Shown in pieces: positions 42,482 to 52,934 of a stretch of DNA of 64,000 nucleotides. Numbering within the stretch: position 1 is the stretch's first letter; every line of letters starts with the position of its first letter. Under the pieces are notes generated by a model. It searched no databases and was not told where the DNA came from. It saw only the letters and a program-made list of their open reading frames with translations. The DNA comes from Nematopogon swammerdamellus (taxonomy: Eukaryota; Arthropoda; Insecta; Lepidoptera; Adelidae): positions 11,334,847 through 11,398,846 of the forward strand of contig OX336355.1 in the NCBI GenBank assembly GCA_946902875.1. The letters are read 5' to 3'. A program made the translations under genes and the position numbers.

Positions 42482-44579
42482 GTTTTTTTTTTTTTTTTTT
42501 TTTTATAGGCAGCCGGCGCGGGTGTCTGTGCCCAATACTTCAACGGAAGATCAGACACAGCCAATAACACCATTCCTCGCGAAACCACGCTCAGAGAGGC
42601 GCCATGCCGGCTATGAGGCGGACAAAAAGGTTGTCGTCTAATTTATTGACACGCCTTTTGAAGATTCCCAGGTTATAGGTGGTGGGGAACACACTCACCG
42701 GAAGACCGTTCCATAATTTCGCCGTTCGACACAGGAAAGATTTCGAAAAACGATGTGTTCTTAGTAGTTGGGTGTCAACAACATATGGATGTTCCGAGCG
42801 AGTCCGGCGGGTGTGGCGGAGACGGATGGGGGCTGGAGGGATGAGAGAAGCCAATTCATCAGAGCAACGTCCATGGTAGTACCTATAGAACAGGCTAAGA
42901 GAACCGATTGTTCGCCTGTGGCCCAATGATTCAAGTCTCTCCGTGAGCTTGGGATCACCAATTAGACGGATAGCACGGCGCTGGATAGAGTCCAAGGACG
43001 CCAATAAGTAAAGAGGGCATCCACCCCACAGATGGCTACAGTACTCCATCACCGGGCGAACTTGCGCTTTATATAGCATAAGAAGCTGCGCCGGTGAGAA
43101 GAACCGTCTGCTGCGGTAGAGGACGCCCAATTTCCTAGAGGCAAGTGTGGCTTTGGACTCTATGAAACCCCTAAAACCCACATCCTTGGTCAATTCCACG
43201 CCCAGGAGGTCCAATTTGTCATTGTTAGGTATGGCCGTACCCTGGAACGTAGCTTGGAAGGGAAACCGGTCGGCCTTGATAGAGAAGGCGCATGCTTGAG
43301 TTTTGCTGACGTTGAAATCAACAAGGTTCTCGCGGCCCCAGGAGGCTACCTTAACGAGAACATCGTCGACTCTGTTAACTGTTTGACGCCGAGCATCATC
43401 AATGCGCACCTCTCTAGCAGTCCAGTCTTTAGCGTAACCCTCGTCGGCGGTGCTGTCGTCTGCATAACTGTGAATGTTACCTAGGCACAGTAGGTCGTTA
43501 ATAAATAACAGGAATAATGTAGGCGACAGCACCGAGCCCTGTGGAACGCCAGCGTTTATTGGGAAATCTACCGATTTTGCACCGTCAATGGTTACAAATA
43601 TGGATCGGTCCCCCAAGAAGCTGGCGATCCAATTGCAGAGGGATGAGGGAATACCGTAGGCCGGAAGCTTGCTGAGGAGACCACGGTGCCAAACGCGATC
43701 AAAAGCCTTAGATATGTCTAAGGCAACTGCCAGCGACTCTCCAAAGTTGTCTAATCTCTCAGCCCACACATGCGTGACATATGCTAGAATATCTCCTGAT
43801 GATCGCTGTTTACGGAAACCGTACTGCTTGTCATCAAGGAGTTTACAAGTTTCTAGATATGTCAGAAGCTGGGTGTTAATAACCCGCTCCATAACCTTGC
43901 AGAGGAGAGAGGTTATCGCAATAGGCCGATAGTTTTTGGGGTCAGCAGAGTTGCCTTTTTTGGGCACTGGTTGGACCGCAGCCTTTCTCCAGCAAGCAGG
44001 CACGATACCGGAGGAAAAAGAGCGCCTAAAGAGACGAGTGAGGATAGGTGTCAATTCAAGTGCACACATCTTAAGCACACGCGCAGGAACGCCGTCAGGA
44101 CCACTACTCTTGGAGGCGTCCAACTGACGTAGACTTTTAAAGACCGCCCTGTTATGGAATCGTACCTCACGCATCGATTTATCGCATTGAGGTAACGACG
44201 GAGGGGTAGCGCCTTGGTCGTCTGAGGTCGAGTTGGAAGCAAAAAGGCGAGCGAATATATTCGCCTTCTCCTTGGCAAGGATAGCGAGTGTTCCATCGGG
44301 ACGTTCTAGCGGGGGGGTTGCAGCTCGGCAGAAGTTACGACCGATAGAGTTCGCCAGGGACCAAAACGCACGACTCACGGTAGGACAGCGTGCGAGTTTT
44401 TGGCTTACTCCTCGGTCGTGCTTAAACTTGGCCAAATCAAGCACACGCTTGCTGGACTTGACAGAAGCATTATAGGCACGCCTCGACTCCACGGACCGAT
44501 CGCACAGCCACCGCTTGAAGGCCTGGTTCTTCGCCTCGACAGCCGAGCGGCATTGACGGTTGAACCAGGGTCCTATGAC
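42482..44579 (-). mobile_element. CR1/Jockey-like LINE inserted in a family A repeat
   Basis: A 2.1-kb 5'-truncated LINE on the minus strand. The poly(A) tail appears as 20 or more Ts at 42482-42504, followed by a 90-bp 3' UTR and an uninterrupted ORF2 frame that stays open to the truncation at about 44578. The two flanks are neighbouring parts of one family A repeat, with only about 10 bp of it missing, so the insertion boundaries are precise. Related truncated 3' ends are at 41512, 50309, 51845, 52510 and 54880. Confidence 0.88.
42591..44492 (-). CDS. LINE ORF2 protein: reverse transcriptase domain, N-terminus missing
   Basis: This 633-codon frame encodes the reverse transcriptase of a CR1/Jockey-superfamily LINE. 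Landmarks in order: LDASKSSGPDGVPARVL (124-140), KNYRPIAITSLLCKVME (186-202), ALDISKAFDRVWH (257-269), NAGVPQGSVLSPTLF (313-327), catalytic YADD in HSYADDSTAD (341-350), and LLGVELTKD (429-437). The C-terminal tail (SFLCRTAKLWNGLPVSVFP, FKRRVNKL) is the conserved end seen in truncated copies nearby. The start at 44492 is a GTG and not biological: codons continue upstream in frame (FNRQCRSAVEAKNQAFKRW). The upstream apurinic-type endonuclease is lost by 5' truncation. The frame has no stop, so the insertion is probably young, but it cannot make a complete protein. Assignment to a clade within the superfamily is uncertain. Confidence 0.9.
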   Translation of the reverse strand: MESRRAYNASVKSSKRVLDLAKFKHDRGVSQKLARCPTVSRAFWSLANSIGRNFCRAATPPLERPDGTLAILAKEKANIFARLFASNSTSDDQGATPPSLPQCDKSMREVRFHNRAVFKSLRQLDASKSSGPDGVPARVLKMCALELTPILTRLFRRSFSSGIVPACWRKAAVQPVPKKGNSADPKNYRPIAITSLLCKVMERVINTQLLTYLETCKLLDDKQYGFRKQRSSGDILAYVTHVWAERLDNFGESLAVALDISKAFDRVWHRGLLSKLPAYGIPSSLCNWIASFLGDRSIFVTIDGAKSVDFPINAGVPQGSVLSPTLFLLFINDLLCLGNIHSYADDSTADEGYAKDWTAREVRIDDARRQTVNRVDDVLVKVASWGRENLVDFNVSKTQACAFSIKADRFPFQATFQGTAIPNNDKLDLLGVELTKDVGFRGFIESKATLASRKLGVLYRSRRFFSPAQLLMLYKAQVRPVMEYCSHLWGGCPLYLLASLDSIQRRAIRLIGDPKLTERLESLGHRRTIGSLSLFYRYYHGRCSDELASLIPPAPIRLRHTRRTRSEHPYVVDTQLLRTHRFSKSFLCRTAKLWNGLPVSVFPTTYNLGIFKRRVNKLDDNLFVRLIAGMAPL

Positions 44580-44700
44580 ATTGCTAAAAATGGTGGCCGC
44601 TGTTGTGCTGTAATTTACAAGAGCACTTCCGGCACAACACCGATAACTCCGCTTACTCCGATTGTCGGGATACAGCGTGTGGTATGTATGTATGTTTTAC
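44580..44700 (+). repeat. family A element, right part, split by LINE
   Basis: TTGCTAAAAATGGTGGCCGC, the TGTTGTGCTGTAATTTAC block, TTGTCGGGATACAGCGTGTG and a GTATGTATG tail continue the family A copy from 42481. Confidence 0.8.
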
Positions 44701-44800
44701 ACTTTTTCCCATATACGTATATTTTTAAATTTTAATTTAAAATGTTCATAGTCTTCCTTCCTACTTTACTTACCTACCTTCTTACGTAGATTTTGTCTTT

Positions 44801-45090
44801 TTTTTTATAGTAAGCGCGACATGTGGCGCCGAGCCACCCATAAGGTGTCTAGCGACGCCCATGGACATTCGGTCGCATGCGGGTGCTACGAATGTCATGC
44901 CGGCCTGACAGGTGCCCATTCACGCCTCTCTTGAAGGACCCGAGACTATACTTGGGGGGAAATATGTGGGCAGGGAGAGCGTTCCAGAGTTTACATTTGT
45001 GTCTCTTTCTTTCCCTCATGTCAATATAAACAGACCTAGAGCCATCTCCACAGCAGCAATAGCCCTGGTAGCCAAAGTGATTCACCGCGC
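44801..45090 (-). mobile_element. LINE 3' end, family F
   Basis: The minus strand encodes KLWNALPAHIFPPKYSLGSF, KRGVNGHLSGRHD and RMRPNVHGRR and then ends in poly(A) (T run at 44801). This is the best family F copy. It is related to family D but with a different C-terminus. Confidence 0.75.
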
Positions 45091-45204
45091 AAGTTCAAAG
45101 CCTCCGTTACTCACGCGCTGAGTCACACATTCCGGCTACTCCGTGATGGTAGCACTGTGCAACGGCAACGGACATACAGTGCATGGAGTGGAGAAAAATA
45201 TACT

Positions 45205-45322
45205 TCTATGGAAGTGGCATTCGCAACCCCCGAATACGACCTAATGTCTATGGTTGTCGTTAGACATCTTATGGGTGGCTCGGTGGAAAATGTCGTGCTT
45301 TCTATAAGAAAAAAAAAGTGGC
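45205..45322 (+). mobile_element. LINE 3' end, family F, plus strand
   Basis: CATTCGCAACCCCCGAATAC, GACCTAATGTCTATGG, CGTTAGACATCTTATGGGTG and a terminal A run; the short 3' end of the same tail in the opposite direction. Confidence 0.65.
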
Positions 45323-45342
45323 ATATCGTTACCCATGTTCAT

Positions 45343-46130
45343 GTCAGCCTCGGTAGCTCGGTGGTGCAACGTATCGACCTGCGATCGTGAACATTAAGCA
45401 CGCATGGACGCGGTTAGAACGCGATAGGTGACTTTTAGCCAGTTGAGGCTAACTGCGGTTTAGAACGGATATCAGGTAAAACTGTAGGTCCCGCCCGTCC
45501 CTTTTTACTTACTAGGTTGTAGGGTTTAACCCTACCGGATTGATACCACCACACTCTGAAAGAAAGGTCGGTCGAAGCGGCTTTTTTTTTTTTTTTTAAT
45601 GGAAGCTGACACGGTTGGCTACATCACCTACAACGTCCGTGATGTCAGCCAATAACACCGGGTGAGCTAGGTGCCATGTCAGTGCTTCCCCCTTTGATCG
45701 TGCCAGCTACACTGAACTGGCCGGAAAACACAAACTATTTACATAGCCGTTTAGACCGACGTTTCATTCAGTGCGGTGGTACCAACCCGGGCGGTTTAAA
45801 CCCTACCCTACCAAGTAAGATTAGGAGGGAAGGGACCTACAGTTTTACGAGGAATCCGAACCTCGGTCAGCCTCCAACGGTCAGCGGTCACCCATCCAAG
45901 TACTGACCGCACCCAGCGTTGCTTAACATTCAATAGCGACAGTTGACTGTCTGCACCACTGAGCTATCGAGGCTGACAATGCTGGCTATGTAATAAATAG
46001 TGTTTTCCGTCCAGTACGTCCAGTACGATCAAATTACAACACTGACATGGCATCACCTAGTTCACCTAGGGTGTTATTGGCTGAAATAACAATATAGTAT
46101 GTAATGTACCAACTATGTCAGTTTCAAAAA
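45343..46130 (+). repeat. family B SINE split by another B SINE
   Basis: The left part 45343-45581 (GTCAGCCTCGGTAGCTCGGT ... GGTCGGTCGAAGCGGC) and right part 45978-46130 (GGCTATGTAATAAATAG ... ATGTCAGTTTCAAAAA) are one plus-strand copy. Between them sits a complete minus-strand copy. GGCT is present at both junctions and may be the target duplication. Confidence 0.78.
45582..45977 (-). repeat. family B SINE, full length, nested
   Basis: Poly(T), body and complete head on the minus strand. The head ends GTCAGCCTCGATAGCTCAGT, then the 5S-like AAGCAACGCTGGGTGCGGTC and CAGTACTTGGATGGGTGACC. At this copy the 5S-derived box is especially well preserved. Confidence 0.85.
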
Positions 46131-46690
46131 CCGGCCAAGTGCGAGTCGGACTCGCGCACCGATTTTTCCTTACCGCCACGTGTTGGTCCCTTTTTATTAT
46201 GTGTTGTTTTACTCTAGAGTTTGCACTATAATCACACTAAGTTTGACGAAGTTTTCATACCCAGTTTAGAATATCGTTCGTTAAAATAATTTTACAAATT
46301 TTACCGAGTCAACCTCAACTTCAACAAAAGGAACCAATAATTGAGGGTTTCCAATTTTAGCCTTATCTAAATGGGAGTAAGATAAAAAGACATTTCCAAT
46401 GTCAAAACTGCGGGTTTCTGCCAATTGCGGGTCGAGCTCGCGCACCGAGGTGTCCGCACCACAAAAAAAACTTGAAAAAACACCTCTACCCCTTAATTGT
46501 TCACTTTTTAAATCTTTTTTTTCTTGTTGTTATAAATTATCCGCCAAAATAAAACATATTCTGTGAAAATTTCAACCGGCTAGCTATTACGGTTCCAAAG
46601 ATACAGCCATCGGGCGGACGGACAGACAGACAGACAGACGGACGGACAGACGATGTAGGCTTAAATAGGCTTCGTACGGGCTACATAAAC
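46126..46690 (-). repeat. family E element
   Basis: The left edge AAAAACCGGCCAAGTGCGAG and GTCGGACTCGCGCACCGA match the family end. The right part has TTTCAACCGGCTAGCTATTA and a (GGAC/GACA)n run before a degenerate start. A second E end (GGGTCGAGCTCGCGCACCGA) at 46429-46448 suggests two overlapping copies. Confidence 0.65.
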
Positions 46691-46925
46691 CTAAAAAGTG
46701 GCACGGCTTCTCCTCCGTTAATTGTGCGCTTCTAGATGAGTCCGCGCTTGATTCGATGTTCTATGCTCTCGTGAATGTAACTCGTACATGATTGTGTGTT
46801 CTGTGGAAAAATTAGATGAGAAATCGAGTGCACGAGGTAATTATATGCAATTTATTATGCACTCGAGTCATGCATGAGGATGTACGAGTACCAGGAGACA
46901 GATGGGGCAAATTCAGGTAAAGTTG

Positions 46926-47310
46926 TTTTTTTTTTATGGAATCTGACACGATTGGCTACATCACCTACAACATCCGTGATGTCACCCCATAACACAGGGA
47001 GAACTACTCGTATTTGCCATGTCAGTGCTCATGTCATTTCACATCGGCTACACTACACTGAACTGGACGTAAAACACGAACTATTTACATAGCCGTTTCG
47101 ACCGACTTTTCGTTCAGTGCGGTGGTACCAACACGGCCGGGAAAAACCCTACCACCTAGTAAGGTAAGAAGGAAAGGGACCTACAGTTTAACGTGGAATT
47201 CGAACCACGGTCAGCCTCCAACGGACGAGCGATCTAACATCCAAGTACTGACCGCGCTCAGCGTTGCTTAAACAGTCGACCGACCGCACCACTGAGCTAC
47301 CGAGGCTGAC
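46926..47310 (-). repeat. family B SINE, full length
   Basis: Poly(T) at 46926, tail, body and head to GAGCTACCGAGGCTGAC. The 5S-like block reads AAGCAACGCTGAGCGCGGTC on the minus strand, with TACTTGGATG. A family A element abuts it directly at 47311. Confidence 0.85.
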
Positions 47311-47530
47311 AACCGTATGGGGCCGGTACTTAAAAAGAATAGCCCCACTGCATCTCTCCCCGTGCATGTTGTAAAAGGCGACTAAATAAGGGATAAGGAC
47401 ATGATCTCGTGCTAAAGGGCCAAAGGATAGCCACCTCTCATCATGGCACGGTCCTTCCACCGAGTCAAGCATCACGTGGTTCTCCGTGCCTTACTTGCTG
47501 CTTTATAGTTATCTTGTCCGAATAATTCTA
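47311..47530 (+). repeat. family A element, 5' two-thirds
   Basis: AACCGTATGGGGCCGGTACT through CTTGTCCGAATAATT; the tail part is missing. Confidence 0.75.
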
Positions 47531-48088
47531 ATTACAAACAGGGATTATTCTAGCTATAAATTTAAAATAAAAAAAATGTAGTAATACAATTTTAATTAAA
47601 ATAATTCAATTATAAATTATATAAAACAATAAATTACGCTGTAAAATTAAAGGTAAGTACTCCTGCCTGCCTGCCTGTAGAACTTGAATCACGAATGCGA
47701 TCCATAGCTGCTATCACAGACTGCAGCCCTGGACTGCAGTTAAAATTATTTTTAGGGTTCCGCAGGTAAAAACAGGAACCCTATTAGTTTTGTTGGAATG
47801 TCTGTCTGTCTGTTACGACTACGACCCACTAACTTAACTCGTAAGCCCGTATAGCTACAGCTTACTGAGAAGAAATTCAAAAAGCATTATACCTACTATA
47901 GTGAAATTATTTATGGAATGATAACAATATTTTTATTCAGAAATAGATAAACAAACAAAAAATCATAAATAAAAATTTCTTCCAAACTTTTCAGCATGTT
48001 ACCATTGGGCCGTACGCTTTTCCGTTTGTTTCCTGAAAATAAAAAGAGAGGAGCGCGTTAGAAAACTTGCAAATACATACATACACTC
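47531..48088. other. no gene; family E start
   Basis: At 47753 TTTAGGGTTCCGCAGGTAAA, then AACAGGAACCCTATTAG and TGTCTGTCTGTCTG mark a family E start that fades by about 47990. Confidence 0.4.
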
Positions 48089-48425
48089 TTTGTACCGTGT
48101 GGGGCCGGTACTTTAAAAGAATAGCCCCACTGCATCTCTCCCCGTGCATGTCGTAAAAGGCGACTAAGGGATGTGACTCCCATCTTATATAACTAGGTGG
48201 TAGGGTTTAACCCGCCCGGGTTGGTACCACCGCACTGAATGAAAGGTCGGTCGAAACGGCTATGTAAATAGTTTGTGTTTTCCGTCCAGTTCAGTGTAGC
48301 CGGCACGACTGAAGGGAAGCACTGACGTGGCACCAAGTTCAACCCGGTGTTATGGGCTGACATCACGGATGTTGTAGGTGATGTAGCCAACCGTGTCAGT
48401 TTCAATAAAAAAAAAAAAAAATAAA
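48089..48425 (+). repeat. composite SINE: A head joined to B body, complete
   Basis: Begins GTACCGTGTGGGGCCGGTAC and runs through the A head to CGACTAAGGGATGTGACTCC. It switches into the B body (ATAACTAGGTGGTAGGGTTT) and ends TGTCAGTTTCAAT plus poly(A). The junction word GGGAT.TGACTCCC.TCTTAT is the same as in the copy at 55852-56180. Confidence 0.8.
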
Positions 48426-48430
48426 ATAAA

Positions 48431-48749
48431 ATACATACCACACGCTGTATCCCGGCAAACGGAGTAATCAGATTAATCGGTGCTGTGCTGCAGGTGTACT
48501 CTTGTAAATTACAGCATAACACCGACCACCACGTTGAGTATTTGGACAAGATAACTATCAAGCAGCAAGTAAGGTACGAAGACCCACCTGCTGCACGACT
48601 CGGTGGAAGGACAGTGCCAAGGTGAGAGGTGGCTATCCGGTCGCCCTTTAGCACGGCACCTTGTCCTTATCCATTAGTCACATTTTACGACATGCACGGG
48701 GAGAGATGCAGTGGGGCTATTCTTTTGAGGTACCGGCTTCACACGGTAC
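48431..48749 (-). repeat. family A element, near complete, inverted to the composite
   Basis: CCACACGCTGTATCCCGGCA to TACCGGCTTCACACGGTAC. Together with 48089-48425 it makes a tail-to-tail pair whose outer ends are both GTACCGTGTG. Confidence 0.75.
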
Positions 48750-49331
48750 TTGTAAACTTGTCAATACATAAAACGTTTTTCGTAAAATTACTTTCATGTA
48801 CAGAAACAGTTGGATGGAACGTAGATAAAATCATCTTTTGAGAACAATATACATTCTGATTTCGCAATAAGAATAAATAATTTTAACAAATATTTGATAG
48901 ACACAAATGCATTATTATCATTTAGCAAGGTTCCTTGTCTGCATCACTATAGGGTTTAGGGTACTACATCCACAAGCCATGGTCAGAAATGGTCGGCCCT
49001 CAGAAAGGAAACAATGTCAAAGCAAGCCGCCCCCATCGGCAAAATGAGTCATAAAGGCACCGAGGCGACCACCTACGATTGAAACATTTCAAATAAAAAC
49101 CTATTTGTATAGACAACTTCTTAATTTATCGCTACTCCGGGCGCTTCACTTTCTTTAACGTTGTATGTTTGCCGACTCTGCCCTGCTTCAAGTTCGCACC
49201 GACAAACAAAATAATGTCGCACAGGGGCAAGTTGGACTTAGCTACAGAATGCCGTATGTAAAACATTAATTCAGTAAATTTTAAGAAAAAGTTTAAAAGA
49301 AACTTTTTTCGTTACGTGGTGGTCTAGCCGT
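48750..49331. other. no gene recognised
   Basis: No reading frame or repeat could be assigned. The segment 48930-49110 is GC-richer than its surroundings. Confidence 0.35.
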
Positions 49332-49480
49332 TAGATAGATAGATAGATAGAAAATGCTTTATTGCTCCAGTAAACATTAAACAGTAACAAATACGTTAGA
49401 AAATTTACATAAGGTGCAAAGGCGGACTTATCCCTTACAGAGATTTCTTACAGTCAATCTTTGGATGTTTGAGATTCGAT
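49332..49480 (-). repeat. (TAGA)n and LINE/SINE tail
   Basis: TAGATAGATAGATAGATAG then AAAATGCTTTATTGCTCCAG resembles a minus-strand element tail with a CAATAAAG signal. Confidence 0.45.
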
Positions 49481-49557
49481 AATATAGTGGAATGTAAGTA
49501 GGTAGTAGCAAAAGAGTTGAGCGTGAGAATTGAAGATAAAATAAAAATAATAATAAA

Positions 49558-49757
49558 AATTTAAAAAACCCCCGACTCTTAAAAAGTCAAAAATAATTTC
49601 CGTTTACTTACTTAAAGGAGTCGGTAGACCGCTAAGTGAATTCCCGCGCAACTTTTGAGTCTTTATATTTAATTTACTTAGCGGTCCCCCGACTCCTTTA
49701 AGTAAGTAAACGGAAATTATTTTTGACTTTTTAAGAGTCGGGGGTTTTTTAAATTTG
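49558..49757. mobile_element. foldback element, ~85-bp arms
   Basis: AACCCCCGACTCTTAAAAAG, TCAAAAATAATTTCCGTTTA and CTTACTTAAAGGAGTCGG are repeated as the exact complement at 49684-49755, with a 35-nt centre. The arms are almost perfect, so insertion or conversion is recent. It can form a very stable hairpin. Confidence 0.88.
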
Positions 49758-49889
49758 TAATTTAACTTTTATTTGAAGCTTTTTAAAAAAAACCGCATGC
49801 AAATCGGTCCACTTTTTAAGATAATTATTTTTTTTATTACTTAATTACTTTATTACTTGATTAAAAACATAGCTAAGAACCATCCCGAT

Positions 49890-49962
49890 TAAACAAGCTT
49901 CCTAATAAAAAAAACCGCATCCAAATCGGTCCATCCGTTTGGGAGCTACGATGCCACAGACA

Positions 49963-50003
<41 letters not shown>

Positions 50004-50044
50004 AACTTATAACACCCCTCCGTTTTTTTCGTCGGGGGTTAAAA
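49890..50044 (-). repeat. GTCGGGGGTTAAAAA-type repeat with (CA)n
   Basis: ACCGCATCCAAATCGGTCCA, TCCGTTTGGGAGCTACGATG, (CA)n at 49965-49998, then CGTCAAACTTATAACACCCC and GTCGGGGGTTAAAAA. A common lepidopteran non-autonomous repeat. A frame with poly-(CV) residues on the minus strand is a by-product of the CA tract. Confidence 0.55.
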
Positions 50045-50308
50045 ATACATATTAACAATACTTAGAAGTACATGCTAGTTAAATACAAGCCATACATGTA
50101 AAGGATATTATGTATAAATAAATACACATATAGATACGAGTACATACTTGTCCATTCAGGTATGAAACAAAAGTTGTTTTTTGTTTTTTAGGTTTTTACT
50201 TATTTAGGATGCTCTTATTTAGGGTGAGAATTTGGTAACTATGATATTCCAGAATACGCATTTTTCAAAAGGATTCGCTATAGAAAATGCATTAATTACT
50301 CTTGATGG

Positions 50309-50600
50309 TTTTTTATATAAACCAACATGGGTGTCTGTGCCGAGAGACGAATGGTGCAGTCAACAGAGCCAAAATCATCCTCGTGAAATCACACTCAGCT
50401 AGGTGCCATGCCAGCATATTTGCAGACCGTTGCTAGGCTGTCTAGCCTGTTAATACGACGTTTGAAGACACCCAGGCTAATTCGGATTCGGAAAACACAC
50501 TCGCCGGAAGACAGTTAGTTCCACGCCCTAGCGGTGCGACAAGGAAACGATTTAGAGAACCTATGGGTTCTCAAGAGCCCAAGGTCTACTACAAAAGGAA
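50309..50600 (-). mobile_element. LINE 3' end, family D
   Basis: TTTTTATATAAACCAACATG, CTCAGCTAGGTGCCATGCCA, ACGACGTTTGAAGACACCCA and CACTCGCCGGAAGACAGTTA; the same tail as 41512 and 54880. Confidence 0.75.
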
Positions 50601-51496
50601 TTAAAATAGTCTAACATATTTACCGCACTAAATGACCACGATATTGAAAGAAAGAAAGGAAGAAAAATTTTATTGTTCATACATATTAGAGTACTTTCAA
50701 ATGATCCCTGTTTCCCAAAATAGGATTCCCTGAGCTATGGGAAACAGGATCTCTCATCCGGTCGTTCACTTAAACTTATCTGCCTACTATACATTAAGTA
50801 CATAAGATTCAATCTTTGTTCTGCTGGTTGTAAACATTCTAATGAGTATGTAGGTATAGGTAAGTAACTTGAATTTTTACATGCTAGTATCTACCTGCCA
50901 CCTGACTAGAAGAAAACCTAAACAGGGAGTGTACCTACCTACTCACCTAATGTTTATATGCAGCTCCAGTTATCGAATAAATTATTTAATATCCAAGGCA
51001 AGTAATCGCGGTATCACCACATTGCGGTATTGCAAAGGAGTTTTGAAGTAGTCGACTTGTGTTTTTGTAATAATTACTATTTTACTATAGGTATGATGTT
51101 CTAGAACTAGACGAGCTTGTCTTATCATATTGCAAAACTCTACAAAACACTGTTACAAAGAATCAGACTGCAGCTCAAATCGTGTCAAAAGGGACCTTCA
51201 TTCCGTCCGGCACCCCGTGGTGAGGGGCAGTTTTGTCCACTCCGTTGACACTTTAATGACCATACGAACCGTTTGAATGTTGTAAAATTTGGACAATGAC
51301 GAATGCTCATTTATCGTCATTACAAAGTGTTTTTATGGCAATTTTTCAGTGTGTTCAACATAGTTTGAGTGATTATTTGCCGCCGAGGACATAATATTTA
51401 TATGGCCTTTTGTGACAAAGTTTGGGCCACCCGAATGGCAGCAGGAGATAGTGGGACAAGTTTTACATAAATTTAAATTTAGATGCTTTTAGAGTT
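50601..51496. other. no gene recognised
   Basis: A hairpin-prone segment CTGTTTCCCAAAATAGGATT / GAGCTATGGGAAACAGG lies at 50709-50751. No coding signal. Confidence 0.35.
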
Positions 51497-51820
51497 GGTG
51501 AGGCCGGTACTTAAAAATAATAGCCCCACTGCATCGCTCCCCGTGTATGTCGTAACAGGCGACTATGGAATAGGGACAAGATTCCGTGCTAAAGGGCGAC
51601 AGGATAGCCACCTCACACCTTGGCACGGTCCTTCCACCGAGTCATGCAGCAGATGGGTGTTCGTGAATTAGTTGCTGCTTGATAGCTGTATCTTGTTCGA
51701 ATACTTTGCGAAACGTGGTGGTCGGCGTTGTGCCGTAATTTACAGACTCCTAGCAGCACAACAACGATTAATCTACTTACCCCGATTGTCGCGATACAGC
51801 GTGTGGTATGTATATATTAT
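51497..51820 (+). repeat. family A element, near complete
   Basis: GTGAGGCCGGTACTTAAAAA through to TCGCGATACAGCGTGTGGTA and TGTATAT. Full length, plus strand. Confidence 0.75.
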
Positions 51821-51844
51821 GTGTGTAAGTTGTTTTATATAATT

Positions 51845-52110
51845 TTTTCAGGCACACCAGCACGGCAGGTTGTTCCGAGGACCGATAATGTTGCAGTCAA
51901 ATCCATCTCAACTCGCTAAAGTACGTCCAGTGAGGCACCAGCAGATTGACGGACTAATAGTAGGATGTCCCGCCTGTTAATGCGATGCTTGAAGAACTTC
52001 AGGGTGAAAGTCTCAAGTAGGACATTCGCTGGAAAGGAATCCACACACGGAAAGGAAGACAAAAGCGACGGCACGAGTGCGACAAACAAAAATTTCGAGA
52101 AAAGATGAAA
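51845..52110 (-). mobile_element. LINE 3' end, family D, diverged
   Basis: CAGGCACACCAGCACGGCAG, TGTTAATGCGATGCTTGAAG and GGACATTCGCTGGAAAGGAA align with the family D tail but with many changes. Confidence 0.6.
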
Positions 52111-52509
52111 TGGAAAATATACTTTATTTGTTGCCAGTTAACAAAACAGTAACATAACAATTTCAACAAACAATTTAGCGACAAATTGGGCCCTAGGTAC
52201 TGAGCGTTTGCAATGGAAGACAAAGTAATTGTCTATTGCGCTGATTTGCAGTAGGACCATTACGTCTGATGCTTTCTCAAAAGTCTGATATCGAAAACGC
52301 GTTATGTCTGTGACGATTGCGACGGGGATAGGCACGGTGGTGATTTAAAATGAGCGATGCTAGTTCCTAAGAACATCCGAAATCACTCAGACCGTAGTAC
52401 GGATTCCAAGTAAAAACTGTGAACTGGACACGCGAAGCAGCCCACTTTTACGGAATGTCCAAGGTTGCTGCTGCTGGTTTACTTGGGTCTGTATATCTAC
52501 AAAAGGCAT
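52111..52509. other. no gene recognised
   Basis: No motif of note. Confidence 0.35.
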
Positions 52510-52695
52510 GTTAGCATGGTCTTCCGGTTAGTGTGTTCCCTACAACCTATAACTTGTGGTTCCTCAAAAGGTGTGTCAATAAATTAGACGATGAGCTGTT
52601 TGTTCATCTTCTATCTGGCATGGCACCTCTCTGAGCGTGGTTTCGCGAGGATTGGTGTTGGGCACAGACACCAGTGCCCGCTGTCTATAAAAAAG
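52510..52695 (+). mobile_element. LINE 3' end, same subfamily as the 42.5-kb LINE
   Basis: The plus strand encodes VNKLDDELFVHLLSGMAPL and a stop. This is nearly the exact C-terminus of the LINE at 42591. GTGTTGGGCACAGACACCAG then matches its 3' UTR. Confidence 0.75.
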
Positions 52696-52934
52696 TACCA
52701 AGGTACCTGCGAGGAAGAAAAATCTCGCAGGAGCAATGAAAGGATTAAAAACGTGTCTGTTAGCCGGTAAGAATGGGAATGATTTAATGAAACTCGCCAT
52801 GAAATATGCATTTATTAATATGTTATCGGGGTGCGGTTGGTTTGAAGCCTTGCCGTCTTCTACAATGACCTTCTTTAAAATATGAAGTCCCTTAACACCT
52901 CCCCTATTTCAATCATGTTCATAACATAACGTCA

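Noticed and set aside
42202..42588. 128-codon frame with poly-lysine
   Set aside because: It reads through the LINE poly(A) tail (T tract) and its 3' UTR; a by-product.
49873..50058. Cysteine/valine-repeat small protein
   Set aside because: Generated by a (CA)n microsatellite inside a dispersed repeat.
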